NCBI GenBank assembly: GCA_019009955.1
Contig: CM032233.1
Span: forward strand, 125,218,501-125,282,500
Length of the DNA stretch: 64,000 nucleotides
Reading direction: 5' to 3'
DNA from: Riptortus pedestris
Taxonomy: Eukaryota > Arthropoda > Insecta > Hemiptera > Alydidae
The notes beneath the pieces were generated by a model. It was given only the letters and a program-made list of their open reading frames with translations. It was not told the origin of the DNA and did no database searches. Below, in pieces: positions 10,020 through 22,787 of this stretch; the stretch's first letter is position 1; each line of letters starts with the position of its first letter. The position numbers were made by a program, and so were the translations under genes.

Positions 10020-10045
10020 AACATCCGCCATAGCTAGGACACGAT
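10020..10045 (+). pseudogene. Continuation of the split GIY-YIG domain
   Basis: TCCGCCATAGCT encodes SAIA in register with the reading frame ending HRTK before HLE-1. Penelope-like GIY-YIG domains have KSAxAEH at this position. The frame then degenerates. This shows the two halves were once continuous. Confidence 0.5.
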
Positions 10046-10851
10046 AGTATTTGTATAGAAATAGAGAATATATGGTGAAATGAGATGAGCACGTGGGAAA
10101 CCTGCTTACCTGAAGCAGCCCATGGTTCAAAAAGGGTCAAAGCGGATAATTTTTTTGAAATATTAAAACATAAAATTTTCACGATTAAAATACCTAATTT
10201 ACTTCGTACGAGGAAAGTAAAAAAAGAGCATCATCCTTTTTGTGAACAGTTTTTAACCCGGAAAGCGGTTTCAACTCCTGAAGAAAACAAGTGACACTCA
10301 GCAACAAACTTGTGCCATGTAGATCTAATTAACAATTATGAGAAAAACTGCTGATCCCGCTAAAACTCCAAGGGGCAAGTTGTACTCAAATTCGCAGAGC
10401 GTGAAAATTGGTGGGGTGAAGTGATTCGGCGCCGGACAGCCTAATGATAAAGCCCGCAAAGATGTTTCCCGTAAATTTTAATCTACCTATTTAACTTCTG
10501 AAATAACTAAATAACTTAATTGAAGCAATTAAAACTTTTTCGCCGTGAAGCGGTGCTGTGGGAGGGAGCGTGCTAAACCCCCCCAATGCACCCCCCACAC
10601 ACTTCCCTTGATAATTTAGTTCATTATATTTATGAAAACAAAGCAACTTCCCGTGGCATTCCTCTCCTCCCTCTCCCTTCTCCTTTAAACAGTCCAATCC
10701 TATGCGAATAACACTATGCAACACCAAAAAGTCAGTCAGGCAGATCGCCCACGTACTGGAATTACACACTAGTAATGCCATCCCAGCAAATATTCTCTAT
10801 TTCTAACTCGAAACCCAATCAGCACAGTGTAGTCTTACAAAAGACAAACAA
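10046..10851. other. Unassigned intergenic DNA
   Basis: The ~55-bp subfamily flank seen at 5345 recurs near 10060-10110 (AGAGAATATATGGTGAAATG then GAGCACGTGGGAAACCTGCTT), so a worn HLE-1 5' end is likely there. The ORFs at 10085-10294 (plus) and 10491-10781 (minus) show no recognised domain. Confidence 0.4.
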
Positions 10852-11361
10852 GTCCGTCACGCAGGGGCTGCGTTAACTAAGCAATTTTCCCACTTACGCG
10901 TTACTTAAATGCATTTATCTCAAGATGTAAAAGTTCAATGAGAGGAATATTTGGTATTTAGTCTTCAAATAAAGATCTCCATAATATAACAGTTTATTGT
11001 TAATATGGCATGAGTAGGAGTGTGGGTTTACTAAAGGCCGAAAAATAAAAAAAGCAAATATCTCGGTTAATAGTAAAGGTAATGAAAAAAACGTACCGAA
11101 CAACCTTCATAGAACATTACATTTGCAATAAGAATGGTCCTATACAATAGTTCTATCCGATGCATAATAACAGAGATATTACGCAGGGGCTTCGTAAACT
11201 AGGCAGATTTCCCAGGTGAAGTTTTACAATAGAGAAATTTCACGAGAGTCGAACAGTTACGGAAACGGCCAAACTAGATTTTGACGGAAACTCACGACTA
11301 GGTTCGGTAACGATCAAACAAAAATTACGACCGCTAGAGCGTTAACAGACATATATATATA
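10852..11361 (+). mobile_element. Two overlapping HLE-1 5' parts in tandem
   Basis: The first 5' end is at 10852 (GTCCGTCACGCAGGGGCTGC). It runs through internal sequence to AACAGAGATATT, then directly into a second 5' end (ACGCAGGGGCTTCG at 11181). The second copy continues to a very short AT core (11349-11362). No 3' end follows. Confidence 0.7.
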
Positions 11362-11530
11362 TGGTGTTGTGGATTTTTTGGAGGTTTGGTCAATGTTGGT
11401 GAAAAAAATCTTAGTTCATGCCGATATTTCGAGAATTTTCTTTTCTTTTCTTCAGGGCAAGACTAAAGATACTTAAAAACTACTATGCATATTGGACTAT
11501 AGTTGCTCGTTATAACCAGTAACTCTAGTG

Positions 11531-11545
<15 letters not shown>
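11362..11545 (-). mobile_element. Retroelement 3'-UTR-like fragment
   Basis: Read on the minus strand it gives CCTGAAGAAAAGAAAAG then TCTCGAAATATCGGCATG. The CCTGAAGA...CGAAAxxTCGG arrangement is common in the 3' regions of Penelope-like and some non-LTR elements. No coding sequence is attached, so the assignment is tentative. Confidence 0.35.
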
Positions 11546-11578
<33 letters not shown>

Positions 11579-11580
<2 letters not shown>

Positions 11581-12140
11581 TAGCTAAGGCACCCGGCGTC
11601 GACCGGGAAATCATTTGAAGCTGAATGATGGTATTTTTTTTTTTCGCTTTGTACAATATTTTTACATTTTCCCGTCACAATGGTTAGGATTTACACCCGA
11701 CTACCCGGCGTGCTGGGGGCATGCTAATAATAAAAGTATTTGTTATGTACTTAATTCTACAGTATACACAATATTTTTATATTACCCGTTTCCTGGGAAT
11801 GTATATTTTTTTATATATACCATAATCATTGATTATCGTTTTACCATATTATTCATAATCATAGAAAACAATTATGCATTCCGAACCATCTATGAATAAA
11901 CGTTCATTTCCTCAAAATTGGTCCAAAGTACAACGATGGCAGCTGTTTTGTATACGTAATAACCACTATTAAAAATACTCTTTTGTATGTTAAGAAAATA
12001 AACTGTATATTCTTAATGATAGATAGCATGTTAAGTAAAGTATAGCATATATTAACGGAGCAGAGTTAATAATTTCCAGAAATAACTGGGTGTACTTCTC
12101 CAGCGTTCATTCTTTTCAATTATATGATTATGAGACTTAA
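11579..12140 (+). mobile_element. REP-B copy after an AT tract
   Basis: It begins TACTAGCTAAGGCACCCGGC at the right edge of (AT)n (11534-11578), the standard left end and position of REP-B. The right part (AATAACTGGGTGTACTTCTC) matches the copy ending near 47045 rather than the copies with 290-bp units. The small ORF at 11615-11899 is not conserved among copies. Confidence 0.6.
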
Positions 12141-12385
12141 AAAAATTCACATTTCTGAGAAATACTCTACATTACTAAAAATATAAGCACAAATACCATG
12201 TAAACATAAGCCAATGTAAGGTCGGGAGGGGTGGGGCAGTAGTGATTATAACATATTTGTGCATTCCCTACATAATACGTTTAGTTGTATAATTTCTCCT
12301 GTTACACTAAAATCATTTTTCCTCACTTCAAATCCTACCAGAATTAAAATCCAAGAGTTTTTACATACACTCAGAATATTGAAGT
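12141..12385. other. Unassigned intergenic DNA
   Basis: AT-rich, with no recognisable feature. Confidence 0.35.
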
Positions 12386-12516
12386 AATCTTAATCATCAG
12401 GAAAAACTAATAGCTTAAATAAATAACTGAAATATAAGGTTAGCAGTGAGAGGACAAAAAGGAAGTCTCCACCACCCCTCCTTACGCCCACTGTTGCCAA
12501 CAAACGTCCCAATGTT
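12386..12516. repeat. Flank repeat S (copy 2)
   Basis: Collinear with 5971-6098 (TCATCAGGAAAAACTAATAG to GCCAACAAACGTCC). It abuts the HLE-1 3' palindrome at the same point as copy 1. Confidence 0.65.
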
Positions 12517-12706
12517 TAGCAGATATCCCTTAAGGGTAATCAATCAGCTATTGAGATCGTACTCATGACGCGGTTTTCGAAAAATTTCTTCAAATGTCCA
12601 TCGATCCTACCCAGGGGATGACGAAAATGAGATCTATTAAAAATTATATATATATTTGTCTGTTAACGCTCTAGCGGTCGCAATTTTTGTTTGATCGTTA
12701 CCAAAC
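12517..12706 (-). mobile_element. HLE-1 3' part, truncated
   Basis: 3' palindrome with small changes (GCAGATATCCCTTAAGGG), 3' block, a short AT core (12645-12655), then the TAGCGGTCGCAATTTTTG block. It stops at CCAAACTC (12706). The matching 5' part resumes at 13395, so the two probably belong to one interrupted copy. Confidence 0.75.
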
Positions 12707-13394
12707 TCTCAAAAGTTATCTATATCTAAGTTATTATAACATTATAATAGAATAATAATTTAAGAAAATATAATTATCAGATTCGTAATGCAATTATCGG
12801 TGCTTTTGCACAATAATTTTTTTTCCGAGTGTTTATCCAGGATGCAGCATGGACTAACTGTTCCCCTAGTTGGGAACAACCTAGAAAATCTTCTCTTTTC
12901 TAAAAAAGTACCTATCAGGAGCAATAATTATAACCATCTCAGTAATATATTTTTATATGAAAAAAAATTATAAGGGGAGAATATATATATATTTTTTTTG
13001 AGAAAAAAAAAACTTGAGAAGATTTGTGTATGTTAAAATTACATCAATGTAATTATTATTTGAGCAATATAATTAATAACACTTGAATTACTAGTTAAAA
13101 GTAGTATTAAATATCAGTGGGCTCGAGGAGCCCCCCCCCCCGTTGTGAGTAAGTGTATAACAACCCCTTGACTTACCAAGGGGGGGGCGACTCGAGCCCA
13201 TACGTCAAAAAAAAATTTTTTCTCATCATAGAAAATTTTTTTATTTAATTTTTATGGTTTATGCCCTCACTCTAGGATGTTTTTCTGAGGAATACATAAA
13301 ATATAAAAATTATACCATTTAAATTGTGTGTTAGGTAACAAAAAAAAAAAGTTGTGGGCTCAAGGAGCCCCCCCCCCTGGGTAGTTCTAGGGTT
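12707..13394 (-). mobile_element. piggyBac-like terminal region inserted in HLE-1
   Basis: The right edge reads CTAGGG followed by TTAA. Reversed, this is TTAA then CCCTAGAACTACCC, which resembles the piggyBac terminus CCCTAGAA next to its TTAA target. That TTAA is the one HLE-1 normally has (ATTAACCGAGATATTTG). The segment has repeats of GGGCTCGAGGAGCCCCCCCC (about 13119 and 13355), plus an inverted copy near 13185. The left terminus is not seen, and no transposase is recognisable. Confidence 0.5.
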
Positions 13395-13584
13395 AACCGA
13401 GATATTTGCATTTTTATTAATTGTAACGGACGAAATGAGATCGGCTAACTTCGGGTCTAGTCATGAGTTCCGTCAAAATCTAGTTTGGCCGTTTCCGTAA
13501 TTGTTCGACTCTCGTGAAATTTCTCTATTGTAAAATTTCACCTGGGAAATCTGCTTAGTTTACGCAGCCCCTGCGTGACGGACT
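13395..13584 (-). mobile_element. HLE-1 5' part, continuation of 12517-12706
   Basis: It begins TAACCGAGATATTTGCATTT, exactly the HLE-1 sequence following its internal TTAA. It runs through CGGCCGTTT-type sequence into an intact 5' end (CAGCCCCTGCGTGACGGAC). Confidence 0.8.
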
Positions 13585-14364
13585 TTTATTAAATAATAAA
13601 GGGATTTACTCATTATTATGATTTAATAGCCGTCTTTAAATAAGTAGTTAAATAAATAACTGAAACTAGTGTGTCTGGTTGTTGAATCATTGGTGCTTTT
13701 CATCATTTCTCAATCACATCCATCTATGAGAGGTAGCATTTTTATTTTTATTTCAATTTTGAATATTGTATTTTTAGGGGTTTTCCACTCATTGAACGTC
13801 TCCCTCTTCCTAGACAATAATAATTCTGAGATAAAGAAGAAAAGAATTGATCGAATAAAGCCCTCATTAAAATTCAAGATAGATTTGAAGGGCTTTTAAA
13901 TCTATATACTATATAGATGGGCAAGGTTGGGGAGCCCCATCAAACATTCAGCCATCTGATCCTTTTCACTCGACCTCATACTCCTTCCAATTTAGGCCCC
14001 AAATATTCATAACCTTGTAATAAATTCATGACAATTTGTGAAAGGGACATTACGGCCTAAAGGCTAGAATTACCAGTTTGCCAATGCACTACTTAACTCC
14101 TGAATAAACAAGCAGGATTCAAAGGAATATATTCATGGGGCAATGGCTTATTTAGAAAAATTATGTTACGAAACATTGTACTGAAACCTTTGTATTTGTA
14201 CTTTGTTTGTGCAAAGGAAGAAAGTATCGACGACCTTCCTAGTATGGAAGGGGCTGGCTCAACGAATGTAAGAGGAAGCGAGCAGTTCAGAACTGGATGG
14301 CCAATGAAGAGGTGGTGAGCCACGAAACATGGGATATGTGAATAAAGTTTCGAGGAAAGAAATA
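13585..14364. other. Intergenic with a Penelope-type 3' scrap
   Basis: At 14290-14350, AATGAAGAGGTGGTGAGCCAC and GAAACATG...GAATAAAGTTT match the retroelement 3' ends at 43330 and 48590. Otherwise unassigned. The ORFs at 13669 (plus) and 14093 (minus) have no domain. Confidence 0.45.
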
Positions 14365-14844
14365 TGCTAGCAGAATTCCCTTAAAGGAAATCAGCTATTG
14401 AGGTCGTACTCATGATGCGAACGAAACATTTACTGAAATGTCCATCCATCCTACCTAGGAGAAGAAGAAAGTGAGGTCTGTTCAAAATTGTATATATATA
14501 TATATATATATAAAAGTGGGAGGGGGGGGTTAGAGAGGGGGGGTTAGAGAGGGGAGACTCTCGAACATTCGAAATATCTCCGTTACCATACGTCGGATCA
14601 AAACATTGTATAGAACCAATCTTATTTCAAATTAAATTTAATATATATATTGTTATATAAATTTATTCTCTGTCCTGAATATTAACGGAGATACTTACAT
14701 TTTAATTAAATGTGGGCCAATAACGGAGTGAGTTTCCCGCCAAAAGCTAGTTCGGCCGTAACTGTTCGGCTCTTACGTATGGAGATTGTATAAGTGACGC
14801 ATGTGGAAAATCTGCTTAGTTAACGCAGCTCCTGCGTGACGGAC
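14365..14844 (-). mobile_element. HLE-1 with shortened core
   Basis: 3' end (CTAGCAGAATTCCC), 3' block, a short (AT) core at 14491-14512, then directly a G-rich run present twice (GGGGGGGTTAGAGAGG). The 5' end (CAGCTCCTGCGTGACGGAC) is intact. The GGTCGCAATTTTTG block is deleted. Confidence 0.78.
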
Positions 14845-14847
14845 ATT

Positions 14848-15344
14848 TTATTTAGTGTGTGGGCATAACGGACGAGATGAGATCGGCTATTGTCGGTTCT
14901 GTGGTTTACAGACTCTTGAGAGCTTTTACTTTATGAGCTATATGCACATACGTTCTGTTGATCCCCCTTCTTTAATTCTTGGACAACAAAAATTTGATTT
15001 ATAAAAATATAAATTATTCTGGCTCATTAAAAATTACAGTACTAGATTTAGTAAATAGTTAGAATTAAAATTAATATGCCATATTCAGATAAATATCAGT
15101 AATTTTATTCTTTCCGGTGAAGAAAAATCTATCTATCTGTTCATCTCTGAGTGGTTGACAGACCTGTTTGTTTACAATTCAGAAGCCGTTTCAGTTGGGA
15201 GCTTATTAAAATTAACTGAAAGATTTCTCATTACCGTTTGTATTTACTCACGGTGGTGTTAAGTGTTAGCAGTATGAAGATTTCTCTATTGTAAAACTTC
15301 ACATTGGAAATCTGCTTAGTTCACGCAGCCCCTGCGTGACGGAC
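14848..15344 (-). mobile_element. HLE-1 long-form 5' half
   Basis: Starts in internal sequence (GTGTGGGCATAACGG) immediately after the previous copy's 5' end. It continues through the long-form region (CTTCTTTAATTCTTGGAC, CACGGTGGTGTTA) to an intact 5' end. The 3' half is missing, so two same-strand copies adjoin. Confidence 0.75.
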
Positions 15345-16006
15345 TTTTTTTACGTGTCTAGATTGTAGCTCTTAATTAAGAGTGCATTATCCATTATTAC
15401 AGATGTTTTTTTTTTTTATGACGGTGGTCAGCTCTACAACTTTTGCATGCCACTTGTAGCAGTAAATTCGGGGGGCGGTGGGAGGAGGTTTGTGGGGGGG
15501 GGGGGGTGGTTAAATTGTATTGCAGAGTTGAAGCTCATAAATCATCCGCCGCTCCCCAGGCCGGACCTATACTCATAATATATAAATTGCAAAGCTCTCA
15601 ACAGTGCTTATTCCCCAAACACTCAAAGTTATATTCACCATTCCTCCTGGACTTTTCCAATAATTTTTGTTACACACTAATTGATTTAGGAACTAAAATC
15701 AATCCTTCTAAGATATGACTTTGATCAAGATATTTCTAAGAATATTTCATAGAAGTTAAGCTGTTGGTGTAATTCATGAGGTGGTTATTCAATATTGTCT
15801 TCAAATATTCTCCGACAGATGACGAACTGTAATGAATCTGAGATTGCATTACATGACCCTATCATAAATGACCGTATATTTTATATTTTAGTAATGCTAG
15901 CACAAAGCTTAGTTAGATTAATATTTATGAGTATTTAAATGTAGACTTTTTACCTGTAATTTAGAGCTTTATCCAATTGGGAGTTAAGTCCCATGTGCTT
16001 TGGTAT
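15345..16006. other. Unassigned intergenic DNA
   Basis: G-rich run at about 15492-15513. The plus-strand ORF at 15443-15718 is low-complexity at its start and has no recognised domain. Confidence 0.35.
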
Positions 16007-16078
16007 TTTAGCAGAATTCCTTTATGGGAAAACAGCTAATGAGGTCGTACTCATGACGCGATTTTCGAAAAATTTCTT

Positions 16079-16139
<61 letters not shown>

Positions 16140-16885
16140 CTGTTAACGCTATAGCAGTCGCAATTTTTGTTTGATCGTTACCAAACTCGATATTTAAACG
16201 TTTTATGTAAAAAGACTTATCAAGTTCGTTAATGGCTGAAATCGGACAAGTGGGATAATTCGTAATATCTCCGTTACCATACGACGGATCAAAACATTTT
16301 ACAGAACCAATCTTATTGGAAATTAAATTTCCTATAAATATTGTTATATATATTTATTCTCTATCTTGAATATTAACTGAGATATTTGAATTTTTCAGTT
16401 TTCAGTCTTTAGCAAACCCCCACTTCTACTCATGTTACTTGAACAATGCTCTGTTATGTAATAAACCACATTATTCGAAGCTTAAATACCATAAATTGTT
16501 TTCAAGAGACCTTTAGTATACGAGATACATGCAAATATGTTATCGTGACCTCTCCACCCTTCTTAAGTTCTTAGACTACTACAATTTGATTGATTGAGAT
16601 AAAAATTATTCTGATCCACTATAAATTACAGTACTAGATATAGTAAGTAGTTTTCAATAAACTTAATATGTTATATTCTGATATGTTTTAGTAATTGTTT
16701 TTCTTTCCGCTGAGAAGTTTACATTTGATACTGCTTCCCGCCGGCAGGGGAAAGATTTCTTGTTCCCGTTTGTATTTATTCACTAATTATCCACGGTGGT
16801 GTTGTGTTAGCAGTATGTAGGTTTATCTATTATTAATCTTCACGAAGGAAATCTGCTTAGTTTACGCAGCCACTGCCTGACGGGC
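16007..16885 (-). mobile_element. Full-length HLE-1, long form
   Basis: 3' end (TTTTAGCAGAATTCC), a 3' block shortened so that AATATATAT follows TTTCTTCA directly, (AT)n at 16082-16133, core blocks, long-form 5' region and 5' end (CAGCCACTGCCTGACGGGC). The 3' arm lacks the GTCCATCGATCCTACC block, as if the AT tract had expanded over it. Confidence 0.82.
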
Positions 16886-17052
16886 TTATGATAGATAACG
16901 CTGATGTTTTTTTGTTATAAAATTCACTTCTCTTAAAGTCGATACACCAAACAATATTCTAGATGAATTTGGACACTAAAACTACGTTACTAGTGTTTAT
17001 GAGCATGTTTGATCGGCTGGGGCAAAGTTCGTCATGGGCTCAAGCTGTAAAA

Positions 17053-18699
<1,647 letters not shown>

Positions 18700-18779
18700 A
18701 AAAGGGCGATCTCGCAAAGGGATTAACACAGTCATAGCTCAGATTCTCAAGAGGGCTGACCATTGAAGGTGACATATCG

Positions 18780-19100
18780 TTAATTTCATCAGTCATCAGC
18801 CTGCCCATCGCCTGTGCATTCTCACACGGCAGAGTCTGATCTTAGAGAACTTATATAAATCTGTTAAGTTATTTCCTTGCAAATTAGTTTAAGTAGATAT
18901 AAGTGTCCCCTTTATATCCTCTCTCATTTTCAATTTATATTTTGGTGTCTTTTTGATTATAAATAAATATAAACTTTGAGCCAAGAGTCGATTGTTAGTG
19001 AAACCCTTCCAAAATTCTTTGTTAGTGATTTAGTTGTGGGAATTATTATTTTTGTAGCTTCCACTGCCTATTGCCGCAGTCAGATCGCTCTGAACTTGAG
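18780..19100 (+). repeat. REP-D copy
   Basis: Collinear, in inverted orientation, with three parts of 25225-26345. Shared landmarks are CGGCAGAGTCTGATCTTAGA, TTAGTTTAAGTAGATATAAG, CAAGAGTCGATTG and CACTGCCTATTGCCGCAG. No coding sequence or terminal structure is evident. Confidence 0.55.
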
Positions 19101-19319
19101 GTAGGTTCTATTTACTTCCTGACACGGCGCTTCAGTTCTTGTAGGACCTAGACCTACTCTTTTTGGGCGTATCATATCACTATCTGGCTTTTCTCATAGC
19201 ATTAATGATGATTAATTCGCCATCCAATCACATTACTTCAGCGTTTCTTTTGATGCAATACTTGTACTTTTCAACCTAAGTACTACTTGCAGGACTCTTT
19301 TATCCAAGCCAACTAGCGC

Positions 19320-19496
19320 TTCTTAAGGGAAACCAGCTTTTAAGGTTGTAATCATGACTTTCAATATATTTCTTCAAATGTGAATCGATCAAAAATATAC
19401 TCTCGAGATGACAAAGATGAATGGGTTCGGAAAAATGAAATTTAACTATTCTTAAATTTCAAATAGAAAATCTGTTTCGTTTACGAAGTCTCTGCC
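19320..19496 (-). mobile_element. Strongly decayed short HLE-1
   Basis: A worn 3' arm (CTTAAGGGAAACCAGC, then TTCTTCAAATGTGAATCGAT) leads within 140 bp to a worn 5' end (GAAAATCTGTTTCGTTTACG). The next HLE-1 3' palindrome starts at 19497 without a gap. Confidence 0.5.
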
Positions 19497-19582
19497 TTTT
19501 AGCAGATTTCCCTTAAGGGGAAAACTTTTTTCAATTGTCCATCGATCCTACCCAGGAGATGACGAAAATGAGGTCCGTTCAC

Positions 19583-19626
<44 letters not shown>

Positions 19627-20325
19627 TATATATATATAATATATATATAGATATATATATATTGTTCTGTTAACGCAATTTTTGTTTGATCATTACGAAA
19701 GTCGATATTTAACCGTTTTATGTAAAAAGGCAGATCAAGTTCGTTAATGGCTGAAATCGGACTAGAGGGAAGGGGGGGTTTAGAGGGGGGATTTTCGAAA
19801 ATTCAAAATATCTCCGTTATTATGCATCGGATCAAAAACTTGTATAGAACCAATCTTGTTGAAAATTAACTTTACTATAAATATTGTTATATACATTTAT
19901 ACTCTATCTTGAATATTAACCGAGATATTTGCATTTTTATGAAGTCTGTGGTCGGGTATAGTTCGGATTAGGTCGGCCATTTCCGTCCTCCGAAGCTCCG
20001 AAGCTTCTTCTAACCTTACCTGTCGTTTCTAACCTTACCTTACCTTCGTTACTTTCTGAGATTTATGCAAATACGTTCTGTTCATCCGCCCCCCCCCCCT
20101 CCTTCTTTACTTCTTGGACTACTAAAATTTGAGTTACTAAAATATAAATTATTCTTACAATTCAGAAGCCGTTTCAGTTGGGAATTTATTTTAATTAACT
20201 GAAAGATTTCTCATTATCGTTTGTATTTAATCACGGTGGTATTGTGTTACCGGTATGGAGATTTCTCTATTGTAAAACTTCACATGGGAAATCTGCTTAG
20301 TTTACGCAGCCCCTGCGTGACGGGC
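19497..20325 (-). mobile_element. Full-length HLE-1, long form
   Basis: 3' end TTTTAGCAGATTTCCC, a deletion in the 3' block, (AT)n core at about 19586-19662 with interruptions, G run, long-form 5' region (CCCCCCCCCTCCTTCTTTAC) and 5' end CAGCCCCTGCGTGACGGGC. Confidence 0.82.
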
Positions 20326-21270
20326 TTTTTGTTATTCCTACAGGCCTTCTGCGTGACAAATAACAAGGAATGTCTGCGTGTTTGAGTGAATTCAAAATTG
20401 GGTATAGAGCTTCACGAGCTGGTTCTGGCATTGATTAAGTGAGTAATGAGAAAAATAGCAAAAGGCCATTAGGAAATGTTTTGAGGGCAAAGGACAAATT
20501 AGCGGAAAGGCTAAACATGACGGATGACGAGGTTCATGAAAGCAATTCTCGCAAAACGGGCGGAAGAAAAATGAGAGTCTGCAAGAAGATAAGGAAGGAT
20601 GGGGAGGGTGAGGAGGGGGGGGGGAGTTGGAAGGGAAATAAGAAGACGGGCAGGGGTGGGGGAAGGGGTGTGTGGAGGGGAGGGAGGGCCAGGGGGGGGG
20701 GCTTGTCGGAAGAGAAATCATTTATCAATCATTGGGCTAATAAGGGCTGGCTATTAGGGTTGTGGTTATCTGAGCCCTGCCAAAACCTATTTATCTTCCT
20801 CCCTGTGTCACTCCAACCCACCCCAGCCCTAACCCTACCCCTCAACCCTCCCCCTCTCTACCCCATCCCCCCCCCTTTAATACAATCTTTCAACCAAATA
20901 ATGTACCACCCCCTCCCCCTAACCCACCTTCCCCGCTCGTTAAACCACTATCATTTCCGCCATTACACCTCCTTTTATCATCCTATCCAAGAATACTAGT
21001 CTGCATTTAAAATTAAATCTTTTAGTTTTCATCTTTTTTATCTCAAGACATCCATCATTTTTATTATGCAATAGGTTCTTCCATTAAAAAATAAAAGGCC
21101 TAATTGATTACTTTAGCTTAAAGCAAACCATAGGCCATTCTTAATCCACTGTTCTAGAGGATAGTCCGTCTGCCTCCTTTTCCTTATTTATATGTATAGA
21201 CGTATATATATATAGGGTGTCATATGTTCCCGTGCCACTCCCCTTCAAATCTCCAATTGTATTAATAAAC
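20326..21270. other. Unassigned DNA with strand-biased G/C tracts
   Basis: G-rich DNA at 20600-20705 is followed by C-rich DNA at 20810-20950. The 186-codon plus ORF and two minus ORFs here are compositional (Gly/Arg/Lys or Pro/Ser/Leu rich), without domains. I do not support a gene. Confidence 0.4.
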
Positions 21271-21715
21271 GTCCGTCACGCAGGGGCTGCATAAACTAAG
21301 GAGATTTCCCACGTGAAGTTTTACAATAGACAAATCTGCCTACTAATAACAGTAGTAGTACCGAATCTCTAAACCACTTCACGAGGGACGAAGAGTTACG
21401 GAAACGGCCGAACTAGCTTTCGGAGGAGAGTCCCGAACATAGCCAACTTCAGCCGACCACACACAGTACAAATGCAAATATCTCGGTTAATATTCAAGAT
21501 ACAGAATAAATAAATTAAACAATATTTATAGTAAATGTAATTTGGAATATGATTGATTCTATACAATTTTTCATCCGACGCATAATAACAGGGTTATTTT
21601 GAATTTGAAAAAAAAAAAAAAAAAACCCTCCCACTGGTCTGATTTTAGTCATTAACGAACTTGATCTTTCTTTTTACATAAAACGATTAAATTGCGACCA
21701 CTAGAGCGTTAAAAG

Positions 21716-21770
<55 letters not shown>
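21271..21770 (+). mobile_element. HLE-1 5' part, broken by mariner in its AT core
   Basis: 5' end GTCCGTCACGCAGGGGCTGC, short-form 5' region, A run at 21608-21626, and (AT)n at 21720-21770. The mariner terminus begins immediately after the last TATA. No plus 3' arm follows. Confidence 0.75.
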
Positions 21771-21771
<1 letters not shown>

Positions 21772-22787
21772 GGTGTGTGGCTATTAAATAACGAGACTGA
21801 CGCTGTAAAACATTTTATTTTAATTTCATAAATTTTTACTTATTGTCACCTTCAATATACACTCCTCCTTTATCCCTACAACGCTCCATGCGAACCTTCC
21901 ATTGTTCGAAACAGTGCTGGAAGTCTTTTTCTGTCAGCTCCTTCAGGACGCGTGCTGCTTTCTCTTTCACAGCTTCAACAGACTCAAATCTTGTTCCTTT
22001 TAATGCAGATTTCACCTTAGGAAACAGATGGAAGTCGCACGGCGCAAGATCCGGCGAATAAGGCGGATGGTCTAACACTGGGATGCTGAATTTGGCTAGA
22101 AACCTCTTAACAGACAATGCGGAATGAGCCGGCGCATTGTCTTGGTGGAGAACCCATGACTTGTCCTTTCACAATTCAGGTCGTTTTTTCCTTATTCTTT
22201 CGCGGAGTACAGCAAGAACGTGAAGGTAGTAATGTTGATTAATCGTTTGACCTTCAGGGACCCAGTGAAGGTTCACAATCCCATGAATATCGAAAAAAAC
22301 AATCAACATTGCTTTGAATTTTGATTTGCTCATTCGAGCTTTTTTGGCTCTCGGTGAAGATGGGCTCTTCCAGTGCATGGATTGGCGCTTTGTTTCAGGA
22401 TCATACATAAAAAAACCATGATTCGTCACATGTTATTATCCTTTCCAGTAAGTTTGGGTCATTTTCAATGGCATTCAAAGTGTCAGTACAAACATTTTTG
22501 CGAGCTTCCAGTTGTTCAAATGTGAGAATTGTAGGCACCATTTTGGCACACACTTTTTGCATGTTAAAATTGTTATGTAATATTTGCCGTGGGGATTCTT
22601 TATCAATTCGTACAGTTTCAGTAATCGCACGAATACTTAACCGACGGTCAGATCGAATCAGATTACCGATTTTTTCAGTATTGTCATCCGTTTTCGACGT
22701 GGAAGGGCGACCCGGGCGTGAATCATCTTGAACGTCTTCTCGGCCATCTTGAAAACGCTTAAACCACTCAAAAACACGTGCACGCGG
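21771..22787 (-). mobile_element. mariner (DD34D) element, one end missing
   Basis: The 3' terminus CGGTGTGTGGCTATTAAATA follows TATATA, consistent with the mariner TA target. The coding strand is minus. The 5' terminus and the first ~40 codons are missing, because the sequence switches at 22787 to an HLE-1 5' terminus. Confidence 0.8.
21836..22787 (-). pseudogene. mariner transposase, N-truncated and broken
   Basis: Reading from 22787 leftward: helix-turn-helix remnant VFEWFKRFQDG, then RPGRPSTSK linker, first catalytic Asp in TCDESW (about 22415), WVPEGQTINQHYY, second Asp in HQDNAPAH, third Asp in YSPDLAPCDF. There are 34 residues between the second and third Asp (DD34D). It ends in CRDKGGVYIEGDNK and a stop. 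All three catalytic Asp codons survive. Breaks are a frameshift just after TCDESW, a TGA at 22169-22171 replacing the Trp expected after RPEL, and the lost N-terminus. Insertion and joining enzyme of a cut-and-paste transposon, now dead. Confidence 0.85.

Noticed and set aside
10085..10294. 69-codon plus ORF
   Set aside because: Begins in a worn HLE-1 5' flank and has no recognisable domain.
18780..19100. LTR of an endogenous retroelement
   Set aside because: The repeat pairs with 25225-26345, but no TG...CA ends, primer site or gag/pol lie nearby; left as REP-D.
20439..20999. 186-codon plus ORF
   Set aside because: Runs through a G-rich then a C-rich tract, giving Gly/Arg/Lys then Pro/Leu/Thr bias; no domain or partner ORF.
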